This document shows positions 40,774-49,995 of a stretch of 64,000 nt of DNA, piece after piece (positions within the stretch are counted from its first letter, which is position 1; every line of letters starts with the position of its first letter). The notes below the pieces were generated by a model. That model was not told the origin of the DNA. It did no database searches and worked only from the letters and a program-made list of their open reading frames with translations. Source of the DNA: Caldifarciminota bacterium. GTDB lineage: Bacteria; Hydrothermota; Tepidihabitantia; Tepidihabitantales; Tepidihabitantaceae. The stretch is from contig JAOABP010000004.1 of the NCBI GenBank assembly GCA_026418295.1, positions 1 to 64,000 on the forward strand. The letters are read 5' to 3'. Made by a program: the position numbers and the translations under genes.

Positions 40774-41391
40774 ATGAGCACTTCCCCTGATCATCACTCC
40801 GTTAATAATCATGCCAAAATTATCACCATTCCTAATATTTTAAGTATTTCCCGTTTACTGTTTCTGCCACTGATACTTTTCTTTCTACTGCAGCACGAAT
40901 CAATTCTGGCAATTATAACCATGCTTGTATCATGGTCCACCGACGCACTGGACGGTTTTCTGGCACGGCGCCTGAATCAGGTTTCTGACACAGGAAAAGT
41001 CCTAGATCACCTTGTTGACAAAATCTGGATTGCTGCGGTCCTGGTTACACTGGTTTATTTGAGCGATCTGCCGTTCTACCTTGCTGTTTCGGTAATCATC
41101 CGCGATCTGCTTATCCTGACGGGCAGTTTCATACTGATGAAATTCCGCGGAAAACTGGTGTCCTCCGACGCCGTCGGAAAACTGACCGGCCTCGCCTTCG
41201 CTCTCCTGATTCTTTATTACACCTTGAGCATAAATAACCGGTTGGCCGGCGTGTACAGTTTTATCTCCGCCTTGGGAAAATATAAATATTTAGTCAATGT
41301 CACCGTGCTCGTTCTCATTATCATCTCTTTCCTCAATTATCTCGTATTATTCCTCCGGATCATGCTTAAACTGCGTTTCCCCGGAGATTAG
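40774..41391 (+). CDS. pgsA: CDP-alcohol phosphatidyltransferase (PgsA-like)
   Basis: NILSISRLLFLPLILFF, STDALDGFLARRLNQVSDTGKVLDHLVDK (D..DG.AR......G...D...D). Confidence 0.92.
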   Translation: MSTSPDHHSVNNHAKIITIPNILSISRLLFLPLILFFLLQHESILAIITMLVSWSTDALDGFLARRLNQVSDTGKVLDHLVDKIWIAAVLVTLVYLSDLPFYLAVSVIIRDLLILTGSFILMKFRGKLVSSDAVGKLTGLAFALLILYYTLSINNRLAGVYSFISALGKYKYLVNVTVLVLIIISFLNYLVLFLRIMLKLRFPGD

Positions 41392-41409
41392 TTAAATCGA
41401 AAAGAAACT

Positions 41410-42510
41410 TTAAACGGTTCTGCGAGAAAGCCGGCGACAGGCTTCGTCAAAATAACGCAGAACTCTTGTCATTTCCGCTTTAGTAACCGGTGCCATATGG
41501 CCGATCCGCACAATTTTACCCCGCAACTCGGCCTGCCCATTGGAAAGAAGCACTTTCCGGACCTGCTTGCAGTAATCAACAATTTTTGTTCCATCCATCC
41601 CTTCGGGCATCCGGATAACGGTTAATGCATTGGAAGGACGCTGAGGAAACAGTGTATACCCCCTTTTCTCGAGCTCCCTGCGGACAAAAGAAGCCAGCTC
41701 TGCCTTCTCCTGCCAGATTTTCTTAATTCCCCGCCGCGTCATCCGTGTCAGAGCTATATCCAGAGCATAAAAGAGTGAAATTGCCGGGGTCCATGGTGTC
41801 TGTCCCTTCTCGGCAAATTTCTTGTACTGCCTTAAATCGAAGTAATAACGGCTGTTTTTACATTTTTCCACCTGCGCCCACGCCTTCTCGCTCAGGGCGA
41901 TGAAGGCAAGTCCTGGTGGACAAGCGAAACCCTTCTGTGATCCGCCGATTACCACATCCACATGCCAGGCATCCATCTGCAATTCATCAACCCCCAGTCC
42001 GGCGATTGCATCCACAATTAAAATTCGATTCAGGCGGTAGCAGATTTCTCCAAATGCCCTGATGTCGTTAGTGACCCCGGTGGAGGTTTCGGTCATGGTC
42101 GCAAATACACACTTGGTAGCGTCATTACTTTTCAATTTGCGTTCGAGCTCCTCGGGTGGAATCGCCTCCCCATAAGGCCGTGCCAGCTCATCAACATATG
42201 CACCGAAACGGAGATTAATCTCCCGCCAGCGCTCGCCAAATTTACCGGCGTGGGTGACAATCACGCGATCTCCCGGACTGACCAGATTGGCGACTGCTGC
42301 CTCCATTGCTCCGGTCCCGGACGATGTCAGGACATAAACCGGCTGATTGGTCACAAAGATTTGTTGTAACCTCTTGACCACCGCCGACAGCAGCTTTCCG
42401 AAAAGTTCCTCGCGGTGATACACCAGTTCCCGATCCAGTGCCTTCAGGTAGGCCCTGGGAACCGCAACCGGTCCCGGAGTCCAGAGTTTATATTGGGGTT
42501 TAATCACCAT
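41410..42510 (-). CDS. Class V aminotransferase (alanine-glyoxylate / serine-pyruvate aminotransferase family)
   Basis: TPGPVAVPRAYLKAL...YHREEL...TSSGTGAMEAAVANL...DAIAGLGVDELQMDAWHVDVVIGGSQKGFACPPGLAFIALS. Start set at 42510. Confidence 0.93.
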   Translation of the reverse strand: MVIKPQYKLWTPGPVAVPRAYLKALDRELVYHREELFGKLLSAVVKRLQQIFVTNQPVYVLTSSGTGAMEAAVANLVSPGDRVIVTHAGKFGERWREINLRFGAYVDELARPYGEAIPPEELERKLKSNDATKCVFATMTETSTGVTNDIRAFGEICYRLNRILIVDAIAGLGVDELQMDAWHVDVVIGGSQKGFACPPGLAFIALSEKAWAQVEKCKNSRYYFDLRQYKKFAEKGQTPWTPAISLFYALDIALTRMTRRGIKKIWQEKAELASFVRRELEKRGYTLFPQRPSNALTVIRMPEGMDGTKIVDYCKQVRKVLLSNGQAELRGKIVRIGHMAPVTKAEMTRVLRYFDEACRRLSRRTV

Positions 42511-43753
42511 ATAAAGTCTCCTTTGTTTTTTTAACCGCACAGAATTCTCCGCACATCGTGCACGCCCCTTTGGTGCGCGAAGGTTGAATTGAATAAATCC
42601 CTCGCGCCCGATCGGGGTCGATACTGGAGTTAATCATCGCATCCCAGTTAAGTTCCTTCCGGAAACGGGAAATCCGGTGATCCCACTCGATGGCACCGGG
42701 ATGCTTCCGCGCAATGTCCGCTGCATGCGCTGCAATCCGGGCAGCGATTACTCCTTCCCGCACATCTTCGACATCTGGCAACCCAAGATGCTCTGATGGT
42801 GTGACATAACAGAGAAAATCCGCACCGTACCAGGCAGCAAGCGCTCCACCGATTGCCCCGTTAATGTGATCATAACCGCAGGCAACATCGGTAACAAGTG
42901 GTCCCAGCACATAAAATGGTGCCCGGTCGCAAATTACTTTCTCCAGTCGGATATTTGCTTCAATCTGGTCGAGCGGAATATGTCCCGGCCCCTCAACCAT
43001 GACTGATACACCGGCAGCACGCGCCCGTTGGACCAGCTCACCAATAGTTACCAGTTCGCGGATTTGAGCCTCATCGGTAGCGTCTGCCAGCGCTCCGGGA
43101 CGCAGTCCATCTCCCAAAGACAGGGTGGCGGAGTAATCTTTCGCCAGATCCAGCAGTTCATCATAATATTCATACAGCGGATTTTCCCGCCCCTGATAGC
43201 ACATCCACTCAACCATCATCACGCCACCACGGCTGACAATTCCGCATAACCGGGGGCGATCACGGAGTGTCGCGATATTTTTACTCGTCACTCCGCAGTG
43301 CACGGTAATGAAATCAACCCCGTCCTCCAGATGTCTTTCAATCACCCGGAAGATATCCCTTACCCGGGCTTCCCGGAAGCTCCGCCGGCGCTTTCTCATC
43401 TCCAATGCAACCTGATAGATCGGCACTGTTCCCACGGGTACCGTGGAATTCCTCAGCACCTCCTTGCGGATAACATCTACCTCTCCGCCCACCGACAGAT
43501 CCATAACCGTATCTGCACCGGCAGCAATTGCCACTCGCAGTTTTTCCAGCTCCAGTTCCACATCCACCCGGTCCGGCGATGTACCGATATTAGCATTCAC
43601 TTTGACCCGAGTTTTCTCTCCAACTGCCAAAGGTCTGATGCGCCGCCGCCGGTTTTTAAGCAGAATAACCCGCCCGGTTCGAATCAGATTTTTCAGTTCC
43701 CGCGGTGTCAAACCCTCACTCTTTGCAACCTCGTTAATGATCTCTTCCTTCAA
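42500..43753 (-). CDS. thiC: Phosphomethylpyrimidine synthase
   Basis: VKVNANIGTSPDRVDVELELEKLRVAIAAGADTVMDLSVGG, VMVEGPGHIPLDQIEANI, C-terminal CTMCGEFCAVK. TTG start at 43753 with SD GGAGG is most plausible. Confidence 0.95.
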   Translation of the reverse strand: MKEEIINEVAKSEGLTPRELKNLIRTGRVILLKNRRRRIRPLAVGEKTRVKVNANIGTSPDRVDVELELEKLRVAIAAGADTVMDLSVGGEVDVIRKEVLRNSTVPVGTVPIYQVALEMRKRRRSFREARVRDIFRVIERHLEDGVDFITVHCGVTSKNIATLRDRPRLCGIVSRGGVMMVEWMCYQGRENPLYEYYDELLDLAKDYSATLSLGDGLRPGALADATDEAQIRELVTIGELVQRARAAGVSVMVEGPGHIPLDQIEANIRLEKVICDRAPFYVLGPLVTDVACGYDHINGAIGGALAAWYGADFLCYVTPSEHLGLPDVEDVREGVIAARIAAHAADIARKHPGAIEWDHRISRFRKELNWDAMINSSIDPDRARGIYSIQPSRTKGACTMCGEFCAVKKTKETLYGD

Positions 43754-44567
43754 TTTGCAACTCCTCCAATGCCATGGTTTTTTCATTCCCGTTATCATAA
43801 CGGACTCTTAAACGCCGGGTCAAAGCATTAACTTCCACAACCACCCCCTCCCCATCCGATGTCTGAATACGATCACCAATATGAGGACAACTGGCGATCA
43901 AATCCTGATAAACATCCTCCTCATAACTCAAACAGCAGAGCAGCTTCCCGCACAAACCGGATATTTTGTTTGGTTCGACAAACAGATGCTGCTGCCGCGC
44001 CATACGCAGAGTAATCGGTTTCAGCTCCCGCAGAAACTGCTGACAGCAGACTACCCGTCCGCAGACACCCAGTCCACCGATGAGTCTGGTGTGGTCCCGG
44101 ATTCCGATCTGCTTGATCGCCACGCGGGTATTGAGGGCGGATGCGACCGCTTTATGAAGCATGCGGAAATTCAGCTTCTCGTCGGCAACGAAATAAAAAC
44201 AGATCTTCTTCCGATCCAGACGCCAGTGTGCGCCGACAACCTGCATCTTCAGGTTATATTCATCACGCAGCCGTAAAAACAGCTCCAGCGCCTGACGGGT
44301 CTTCGCCTCCAGCTCGGTTTTCACTCTCATATCCTCCTCAGTTGCCCTTCTTATCACAGTTCCCTCTGCCGTATACATACCAGCAGCTCTCTGGGCTACA
44401 ATCCGCCCCAGATCTTCCCCCTCTTCATCAGCCACAATCACCCATTCACCCGGATGGAAACTGCCATCAGGTGTAGCTGCACACCAGTTTCTCTTAAAAA
44501 GATTAAACTGCACCAAAACCATTTTCGGGCTCTGCTTATCCACCTGGCACTTATTCTCTGTTGCCAT
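43734..44567 (-). CDS. PSP1 domain protein (RicT/YaaT-like)
   Basis: VIVADEEGEDLGRIVAQ, VGAHWRLDRKKICFYFVADEKLNFR, GVCGRVVCCQQFL, GLCGKLLCCLSYEEDVY. Start at MATENK (44567) with GGAG upstream. Confidence 0.92.
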   Translation of the reverse strand: MATENKCQVDKQSPKMVLVQFNLFKRNWCAATPDGSFHPGEWVIVADEEGEDLGRIVAQRAAGMYTAEGTVIRRATEEDMRVKTELEAKTRQALELFLRLRDEYNLKMQVVGAHWRLDRKKICFYFVADEKLNFRMLHKAVASALNTRVAIKQIGIRDHTRLIGGLGVCGRVVCCQQFLRELKPITLRMARQQHLFVEPNKISGLCGKLLCCLSYEEDVYQDLIASCPHIGDRIQTSDGEGVVVEVNALTRRLRVRYDNGNEKTMALEELQIEGRDH

Positions 44568-44624
44568 TATTAGTCTCCAGTTACACGGTATCGCCACCTG
44601 TGCCGCTCATCACATATTCTGACA

Positions 44625-45908
44625 CTAATGATACTGATCCTGCTCCTCGGTTGTCAGCAGATGCTCCAGTCCGGTCTTGGGTTCATCCGGACTGTTCGTC
44701 CATGCCAGACGATAATTGCCATCACCGTGGATATCAATAAAAATGAAAGTAAGTCCGAGCTGATAGTAAAACCAGTACTCTCGTGGTTTAACCTCCATTT
44801 CCATCGTTTTGCGTTCAATTGCATCAGGCTCCCCATACTTTACATATATCCTTCCCCGGTCGGTTTTGATCCCCGGTGTTCGGGCAGTAGCAAACCTCCC
44901 CTCTACGGTCTCCATACGCCGGACAAACTCGCTCAGATTATGCCGGGACCAGAACCAGGCGAGGTATGCCTCACGCCCTTCGGGAGATAAACGGTTATAA
45001 TACTCCAGCTCCCGGGGAGTTGCGATATACTGCAGCTCCTGATAATACCTCTGCTCCCGCGGTGTCAGCTGGAGATGATAACCCTCAACTCTCGGCTGAC
45101 TGGCAACCGTTTCTACCAGATCGAACATCACCCTGTTTTGAACCGAAAACGGATGATCTACCACCTTAACCACCAGTTCATACGAACCCGCATTAAGACT
45201 GTCAATGTTAATTTCCAGTGCTGTCGCACTGCGACTGCCCGCCTTGGTGCGTTCGATCGGTGCCGAACGGACTATAGTATCCCCACCCTCCCCACTGACC
45301 ATATAATAGCGCAACTCGTAACTCTTGGTCTGGGGATTAAGACCGTAGGCTTCAAAATAGGCATAAAACTTCTGAGTGCGACCGCTAACAAACCGGCGTC
45401 CCGGATTGGGTATCACTGCCAACGCCTGGGTCAGTGAATCTGTTAAGAGTGCATTCCCCAGCTGAATCGAACTGAGCATCAGCTGATCTCCAAATTGCGG
45501 AACAGTAATGGTATCGGTAACAGTTCCAGAATGTAAGGAATCAGCAACTGATGTCCGGACCTCATAACTACCGGCAGGGACAATGACACTGAACTGATCA
45601 ACAAATACCCGCTGATTAGCAATTGCCTCTTGGAAACTTCTCAATCGAGCCCTTTTGATCAAAGTCCCCGATTCCGAAAACTGACGGTTGATACCGTTAA
45701 TTGAAAACTCAATCCGGAACGGTGCCAGCAGCAGACTATCTCCGGACTGAAAATTCAGCTCCCGGAAACCGATACCGTAATAAAATTCTATGCGGACCGA
45801 ATCGGCAGTGTGACGAAAGACCGCCCAGTCAAAGTCAAAATGCAGTGTATCCCCGAACGCCGCCAAAAACAGTACCATGTTTACCATTGCTATCATCACT
45901 GCCTCCAC
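44625..45908 (-). CDS. GWxTD domain-containing secreted protein
   Basis: Signal peptide-like N-terminus; C-terminal EAYLAWFWSRHN...GIKTDRGRIYVKYGEPDAIE...WFYYQLGLTFIFIDIHGDGNYRLAW. Confidence 0.85.
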   Translation of the reverse strand: MEAVMIAMVNMVLFLAAFGDTLHFDFDWAVFRHTADSVRIEFYYGIGFRELNFQSGDSLLLAPFRIEFSINGINRQFSESGTLIKRARLRSFQEAIANQRVFVDQFSVIVPAGSYEVRTSVADSLHSGTVTDTITVPQFGDQLMLSSIQLGNALLTDSLTQALAVIPNPGRRFVSGRTQKFYAYFEAYGLNPQTKSYELRYYMVSGEGGDTIVRSAPIERTKAGSRSATALEINIDSLNAGSYELVVKVVDHPFSVQNRVMFDLVETVASQPRVEGYHLQLTPREQRYYQELQYIATPRELEYYNRLSPEGREAYLAWFWSRHNLSEFVRRMETVEGRFATARTPGIKTDRGRIYVKYGEPDAIERKTMEMEVKPREYWFYYQLGLTFIFIDIHGDGNYRLAWTNSPDEPKTGLEHLLTTEEQDQYH

Positions 45909-47062
45909 AAGACAAATTCACCAGAACCGAAACGGTCAACAAAAGTAAAAGTGAGATTGCGTTGATAATAGTACCATACTTCCTCAGCGGGACGGTCTAT
46001 TTCAAACGGCCGGGACTCAACCTGATCCGGAGGCCCGTAGAGCACATAAATCCTTCCCCGGTCACTCCGGTACCCCAAATCCCCCCGGCTGAAGTTCTGC
46101 TCACAGTATTCAATCCGGCTAAAATACTCCTGCTCTCGCTCATTGATCGTGGTTGAGGGATTGGGGTCTTTATCCTGCCAGAATTCCTTCCATGCGGACT
46201 GACGATTTACCCGCACCGTCCGCTTCAACCTGCGAATCTCATCACGAGAGGCAATATAGATCAGCTGTTCAACTCTGGCATTCCATAGACTGTCATCGTA
46301 GTAAAATGGCAGTTTAACCTCGAAATCTGTTTCTCCAGCCCCGTTACCGCTCAAAAGCCTGACTTCAGCAGTATATATCCCGCTGCCCCAAAAACCGGAA
46401 TCGATTACCGGCAACCGTAACTCGGCAGTCATCCGGTCCGCATTCCGGGTCACACCTGCCCGCACTCCAGTCAACACCATTTTACCCTTTTTAACCAGCC
46501 AGAGCACACTGTCCTCCCAAGAACCGACGGAATTGCTGGCAGACACAAATTCTGCCCAAATTTCAATCGTATCGTCCAACCCGTAAATCCGGCTTGGGTT
46601 CGGCCGGCCTGATTTAAACAACCGTAAATGTACCCCACGTCCGTCCCCCTCAGGAATGAACCGGCTCATCGACTGTCGCTCACTCAAACGGTCATACACA
46701 CTCACCCGGACTGAGGACGTCCCGCGGGGCAGAGAAAATCGAACCGCTCCACTGATGATCGAATCGGGATCCACCGTTACGGAATAATCTGCTGCCTGCA
46801 CCTCATGTTCCCAGACATCTGCCGCCATCACCCGGCTGGACCGGTCCAACGCTTCCATTGTTATGCGGTAACGGGCAGTAAAACCGCTCTCGTTTCTTAC
46901 AAACGTAAGCCCGGAATAGGGAATTTCATAAAAAAAATCCATTACCCGCAAGCCACCTGTATCCTCATAAACAGCATAATCAGCATTAATCTTGATATTT
47001 CCTTGGAAAATCGGCAGTACAACGCCCGATATCAGTATCCACGGCAGGAATAAAGCAATCAT
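45896..47062 (-). CDS. GWxTD domain-containing secreted protein (paralogue of downstream gene)
   Basis: Signal peptide-like N-terminus; ...WKEFWQDKDPNPSTTINEREQEYFSRIEYCEQNFSRGDLGYRSDRGRIYVLYGPPDQVE...WYYYQRNLTFTFVDRFGSGEFVLW. Confidence 0.87.
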   Translation of the reverse strand: MIALFLPWILISGVVLPIFQGNIKINADYAVYEDTGGLRVMDFFYEIPYSGLTFVRNESGFTARYRITMEALDRSSRVMAADVWEHEVQAADYSVTVDPDSIISGAVRFSLPRGTSSVRVSVYDRLSERQSMSRFIPEGDGRGVHLRLFKSGRPNPSRIYGLDDTIEIWAEFVSASNSVGSWEDSVLWLVKKGKMVLTGVRAGVTRNADRMTAELRLPVIDSGFWGSGIYTAEVRLLSGNGAGETDFEVKLPFYYDDSLWNARVEQLIYIASRDEIRRLKRTVRVNRQSAWKEFWQDKDPNPSTTINEREQEYFSRIEYCEQNFSRGDLGYRSDRGRIYVLYGPPDQVESRPFEIDRPAEEVWYYYQRNLTFTFVDRFGSGEFVLWRQ

Positions 47063-47172
47063 CGTCCAGTCTTAAATTTTATCCCTAAGATCTTTAAAAG
47101 TCAAGGAGTTTATCCTGCTATTCAGCCTCTGTTAACCGTAGCCGGTTTCAATCCCTTCATTTCCCTCTTTAA

Positions 47173-47200
47173 TTGACATTCAGCTGAATCACAATATTAT
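47173..47200 (+). promoter_or_regulatory. Predicted sigma70-type promoter (leaderless layout) for glyS
   Basis: TTGACA (47173-47178), 16-nt spacer, TATTAT (47195-47200), 6 nt, GTG 47207. Confidence 0.6.
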
Positions 47201-47206
47201 AACACT

Positions 47207-49288
47207 GTGGCTATTTTGCTCCTCGAAATTGGAACAGAAGAACTTCCGCCCGGTGTGGTGGAAAACGCTACATTTGAACTCCGGCAGCGGTTGCTCAACC
47301 TCTTGAGTGAAAATAAACTCCCGGTAGGAAACGACCAGCTCTTCTGGACCCCCAGACGTTTAGCGGTGAAAATATACGACCTGGCACTTACAAAACCGGC
47401 TGTTGAAGTTGAAATACAGGGACCCCCGAAAAAAGCCGCCTTTGATACTAACGGGAACCCCACAAAAACCGCCACCGGATTCGCCCGCAGCCACGGCAGA
47501 TCAGTTAAAGACCTCTATGTGAAAATAACCGATCGCGGGGAATATGTATTTCTGAAAAAAATTCTCCCCCCGGTTCCCACCGAGGCAATACTCGGGCGGG
47601 AACTTCCTTCCCTCATCAGCACCTTACCATTTCCTAAAACCATGCGCTGGGATGATACCGGGATTCGCTTTTCCCGGCCGATCCGCTGGATCTTATGTCT
47701 GCTGGACTCCTCTCCCATCCGGTTTACCCTCGGTAACACTATTGCAGACCGCTACACTTTCGGCCATCGCAACTTTACATCCGAACCTCTGCTGGTAACA
47801 ACCCCCCAGGATTATGAACAGCTGCTCCTTGAGCACAAGGTGATCGCCGACCCGAAACGGCGGGCAGCGTTCATTCAAGAACGTCTCCAAGCCCTCGCCC
47901 GTTCGGTAAACGGTCAGATAGTGGAAGACAAAGATCTGCTTGAAGAAACGCTTAACATCACCGAATACCCCGAGCCGCTGCTCGGCACCTTCGATGCTGA
48001 ATTTCTCGAACTCCCCCGCCCGGTACTTATTACCGCTCTGCGCATGCATCAACGCTGTTTCTCGGTAGAAAATACCCAGGGCAACCTGCTTCCCTATTTC
48101 ATCGCGGTACTCAACACCCCGGACTGCAACACCGGGCTTGTCCGCCGCTGGTACGAACAGGCAATTGAATCCCGGCTCAGAGACGCCCGTTTCTTTGTAG
48201 ACGCGGACCTGAAAACCGGGTTGGAACCGCTTGTGGAGCAAGAAAAAAATGTCACCTGGATTGAAGGTCTGGGCAGCTACTACGATAAGACCATTCGGCT
48301 GGTGCAGATCTGCCACCATCTTGCGGAAACCACTGGCATTCCTGCACCGGAAAAGCTGGATCGTGCTGCCTACCTCTGCAAGGCCGACCTGTTAACCAAT
48401 TTGGTCCGGGAAAAGGAGTTTACTGCGCTTCAGGGAATTGTCGGTTCCATCTATGCCCGGCTTTTGGGTGAAGACCCGGTTGTTGCCCAGGCGATCGGCG
48501 AACATTACCTTCCCAAGACCGCTGACGATCCTCTGCCTCGCTCTATCCCCGGTGCACTTCTCAGCATTGCCGACAAAATCGACAACATCTGCGCCACCTA
48601 TCTTACCGGGAACATCCCGACCGGTTCCGAAGACCCATTCGGCGTCCGGCGTCAGGCGACGGGCATACTGCGCATCATTCTCCTTCACCACCTGCCGGTA
48701 GCAATTGACCGCCTGATTGAAACCACTCTGAACTTCTTCGCAGCAATAAAAACTCCACAAGTTGTGCAGCTGATTCTTGCCCTTTTCCAAGAAAGACTTA
48801 ACGCCTTATTAATCGAAAATGGCATCCCGTACGATGTTGCCAATGCGGTTCTCAGCACTGTCTGGCATACTCCAGCAGAAGCGCTGGCACGGGCACACAG
48901 CCTCGTGGAATTCAGCCACTCCCCGGATTTTGAGAAACTGATTACCGGACAGAAAAGAGTCGTTAATATCCTGCGCGGTCAGACAGTTGCCGGACTCCCG
49001 GATCCGGACCTCCTGACCGAACCGGCCGAGAAGGAACTGTTCAATCAGGCAAAGACTATCGAGCCCAAGCTCAACCAGTTAATCGAACAGCAGCACTATC
49101 ACGCCGCCCTAGAGCTGCTGCTGAACCTGCGTCCGGCAATTGACCGGTTGTTCGATGATGTACTCATTATGTGCCCGGATGAAAAACTCCGCACCAACCG
49201 CCTGAAACTCCTCCATTATCTCCGGTCGCTCTTTACCCGAATTGCCGACCTTTCAGAAATTGTGCTTGAGGGCACAAAACCCACCTGA
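47207..49288 (+). CDS. glyS: Glycyl-tRNA synthetase beta subunit
   Basis: LLEIGTEELPPGVVENA, FPKTMRWDDTGIRFSRPIRWILCLL, ITALRMHQRCFSVENTQGNLLPYFIAVLN, RLRDARFFVDADLKTGLEPLVE, FGVRRQATGILRII. Confidence 0.96.
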   Translation: MAILLLEIGTEELPPGVVENATFELRQRLLNLLSENKLPVGNDQLFWTPRRLAVKIYDLALTKPAVEVEIQGPPKKAAFDTNGNPTKTATGFARSHGRSVKDLYVKITDRGEYVFLKKILPPVPTEAILGRELPSLISTLPFPKTMRWDDTGIRFSRPIRWILCLLDSSPIRFTLGNTIADRYTFGHRNFTSEPLLVTTPQDYEQLLLEHKVIADPKRRAAFIQERLQALARSVNGQIVEDKDLLEETLNITEYPEPLLGTFDAEFLELPRPVLITALRMHQRCFSVENTQGNLLPYFIAVLNTPDCNTGLVRRWYEQAIESRLRDARFFVDADLKTGLEPLVEQEKNVTWIEGLGSYYDKTIRLVQICHHLAETTGIPAPEKLDRAAYLCKADLLTNLVREKEFTALQGIVGSIYARLLGEDPVVAQAIGEHYLPKTADDPLPRSIPGALLSIADKIDNICATYLTGNIPTGSEDPFGVRRQATGILRIILLHHLPVAIDRLIETTLNFFAAIKTPQVVQLILALFQERLNALLIENGIPYDVANAVLSTVWHTPAEALARAHSLVEFSHSPDFEKLITGQKRVVNILRGQTVAGLPDPDLLTEPAEKELFNQAKTIEPKLNQLIEQQHYHAALELLLNLRPAIDRLFDDVLIMCPDEKLRTNRLKLLHYLRSLFTRIADLSEIVLEGTKPT

Positions 49289-49291
49289 AAC

Positions 49292-49804
49292 TTGGCAAAC
49301 ACCTTTAAAACTTCCCGCTTGATATTCACATTAACCTTTATTCTCTTTTTTTCGCTCTGCCACTGCGGAACAAAAAAACAGCAGGAGACGCCCGAGGGAA
49401 AAAAGGAAACGGTTCCCGGCCGTGCGACGGTGAAAATCTCCATCAGGAACCAGCAACTCACCGCCGAAATTGCCCGGACACTGGAAGAAAAGACCCTAGG
49501 TCTGATGTTTCGCCATTACCTTGCACCAGATTCAGGAATGCTCTTTATATTTCATCATGATGAGACCCTCCGGTTCTGGATGAAAAACTGTTACATTCCC
49601 CTGTCAATTGCCTTTATTGACTCTGCAGGAATTATCACCGATATAATGGAGATGGCACCCCTGGATACCGTTACCCGCTACACATCCTCAAGGCCAGCCC
49701 GTTATGCTCTTGAGACTGTCGCCGGCTGGTTTGCCTCTCACGGCATCAGACCCGGCGACACTGTCCGCATTACAGACAGCTTCCAGATTCACAGCCAGTG
49801 GTAA
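49292..49804 (+). CDS. Exported/lipoprotein-like DUF192 protein
   Basis: Hydrophobic N-terminus LIFTLTFILFFSLCHCG; AEIARTLEEKTLGLMFRHYLAPDSGMLFIFHHDETLRFWMKNCYIPLSIAFIDSAGIITDIMEM...YALETVAGWFASHGIRPGD. Confidence 0.85.
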   Translation: MANTFKTSRLIFTLTFILFFSLCHCGTKKQQETPEGKKETVPGRATVKISIRNQQLTAEIARTLEEKTLGLMFRHYLAPDSGMLFIFHHDETLRFWMKNCYIPLSIAFIDSAGIITDIMEMAPLDTVTRYTSSRPARYALETVAGWFASHGIRPGDTVRITDSFQIHSQW

Positions 49805-49960
49805 TCAATATGTGCAGAAATTCGCATATATACTCAACTTGCCATATTTATTTAACATATTGTAACAATTATACTTGAATACATAGCTCATAATCTTTCT
49901 CGACCTTTGGGGCATACCCCGGGTTCCCCCGGTGTTTATATAACAGCAGATAATCGCTCC

Positions 49961-49988
49961 TTGACTCTCTCCTGCCTTATGCTAATCT
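49961..49988 (+). promoter_or_regulatory. Predicted sigma70-type promoter (leaderless layout) for the TPR lipoprotein gene
   Basis: TTGACT (49961-49966), 16-nt spacer, TAATCT (49983-49988), 7 nt, ATG 49996. Confidence 0.5.
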
Positions 49989-49995
49989 TTAGCCG

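Noticed and set aside
47693-48790. Minus-strand ORFs of 208 and 132 aa opposite glyS
   Set aside because: Antisense to a high-confidence glyS; no independent promoter, SD or domain signal seen.
47207-49288. Missing glyQ next to glyS as an anomaly
   Set aside because: Separate location of the alpha subunit gene is common enough and cannot be judged from one window.
49915-49945. Possible terminator hairpin CCGGG-TTCC-CCCGG after the DUF192 gene
   Set aside because: Only a 5-bp stem and no following T-run on the plus strand; too weak to call.
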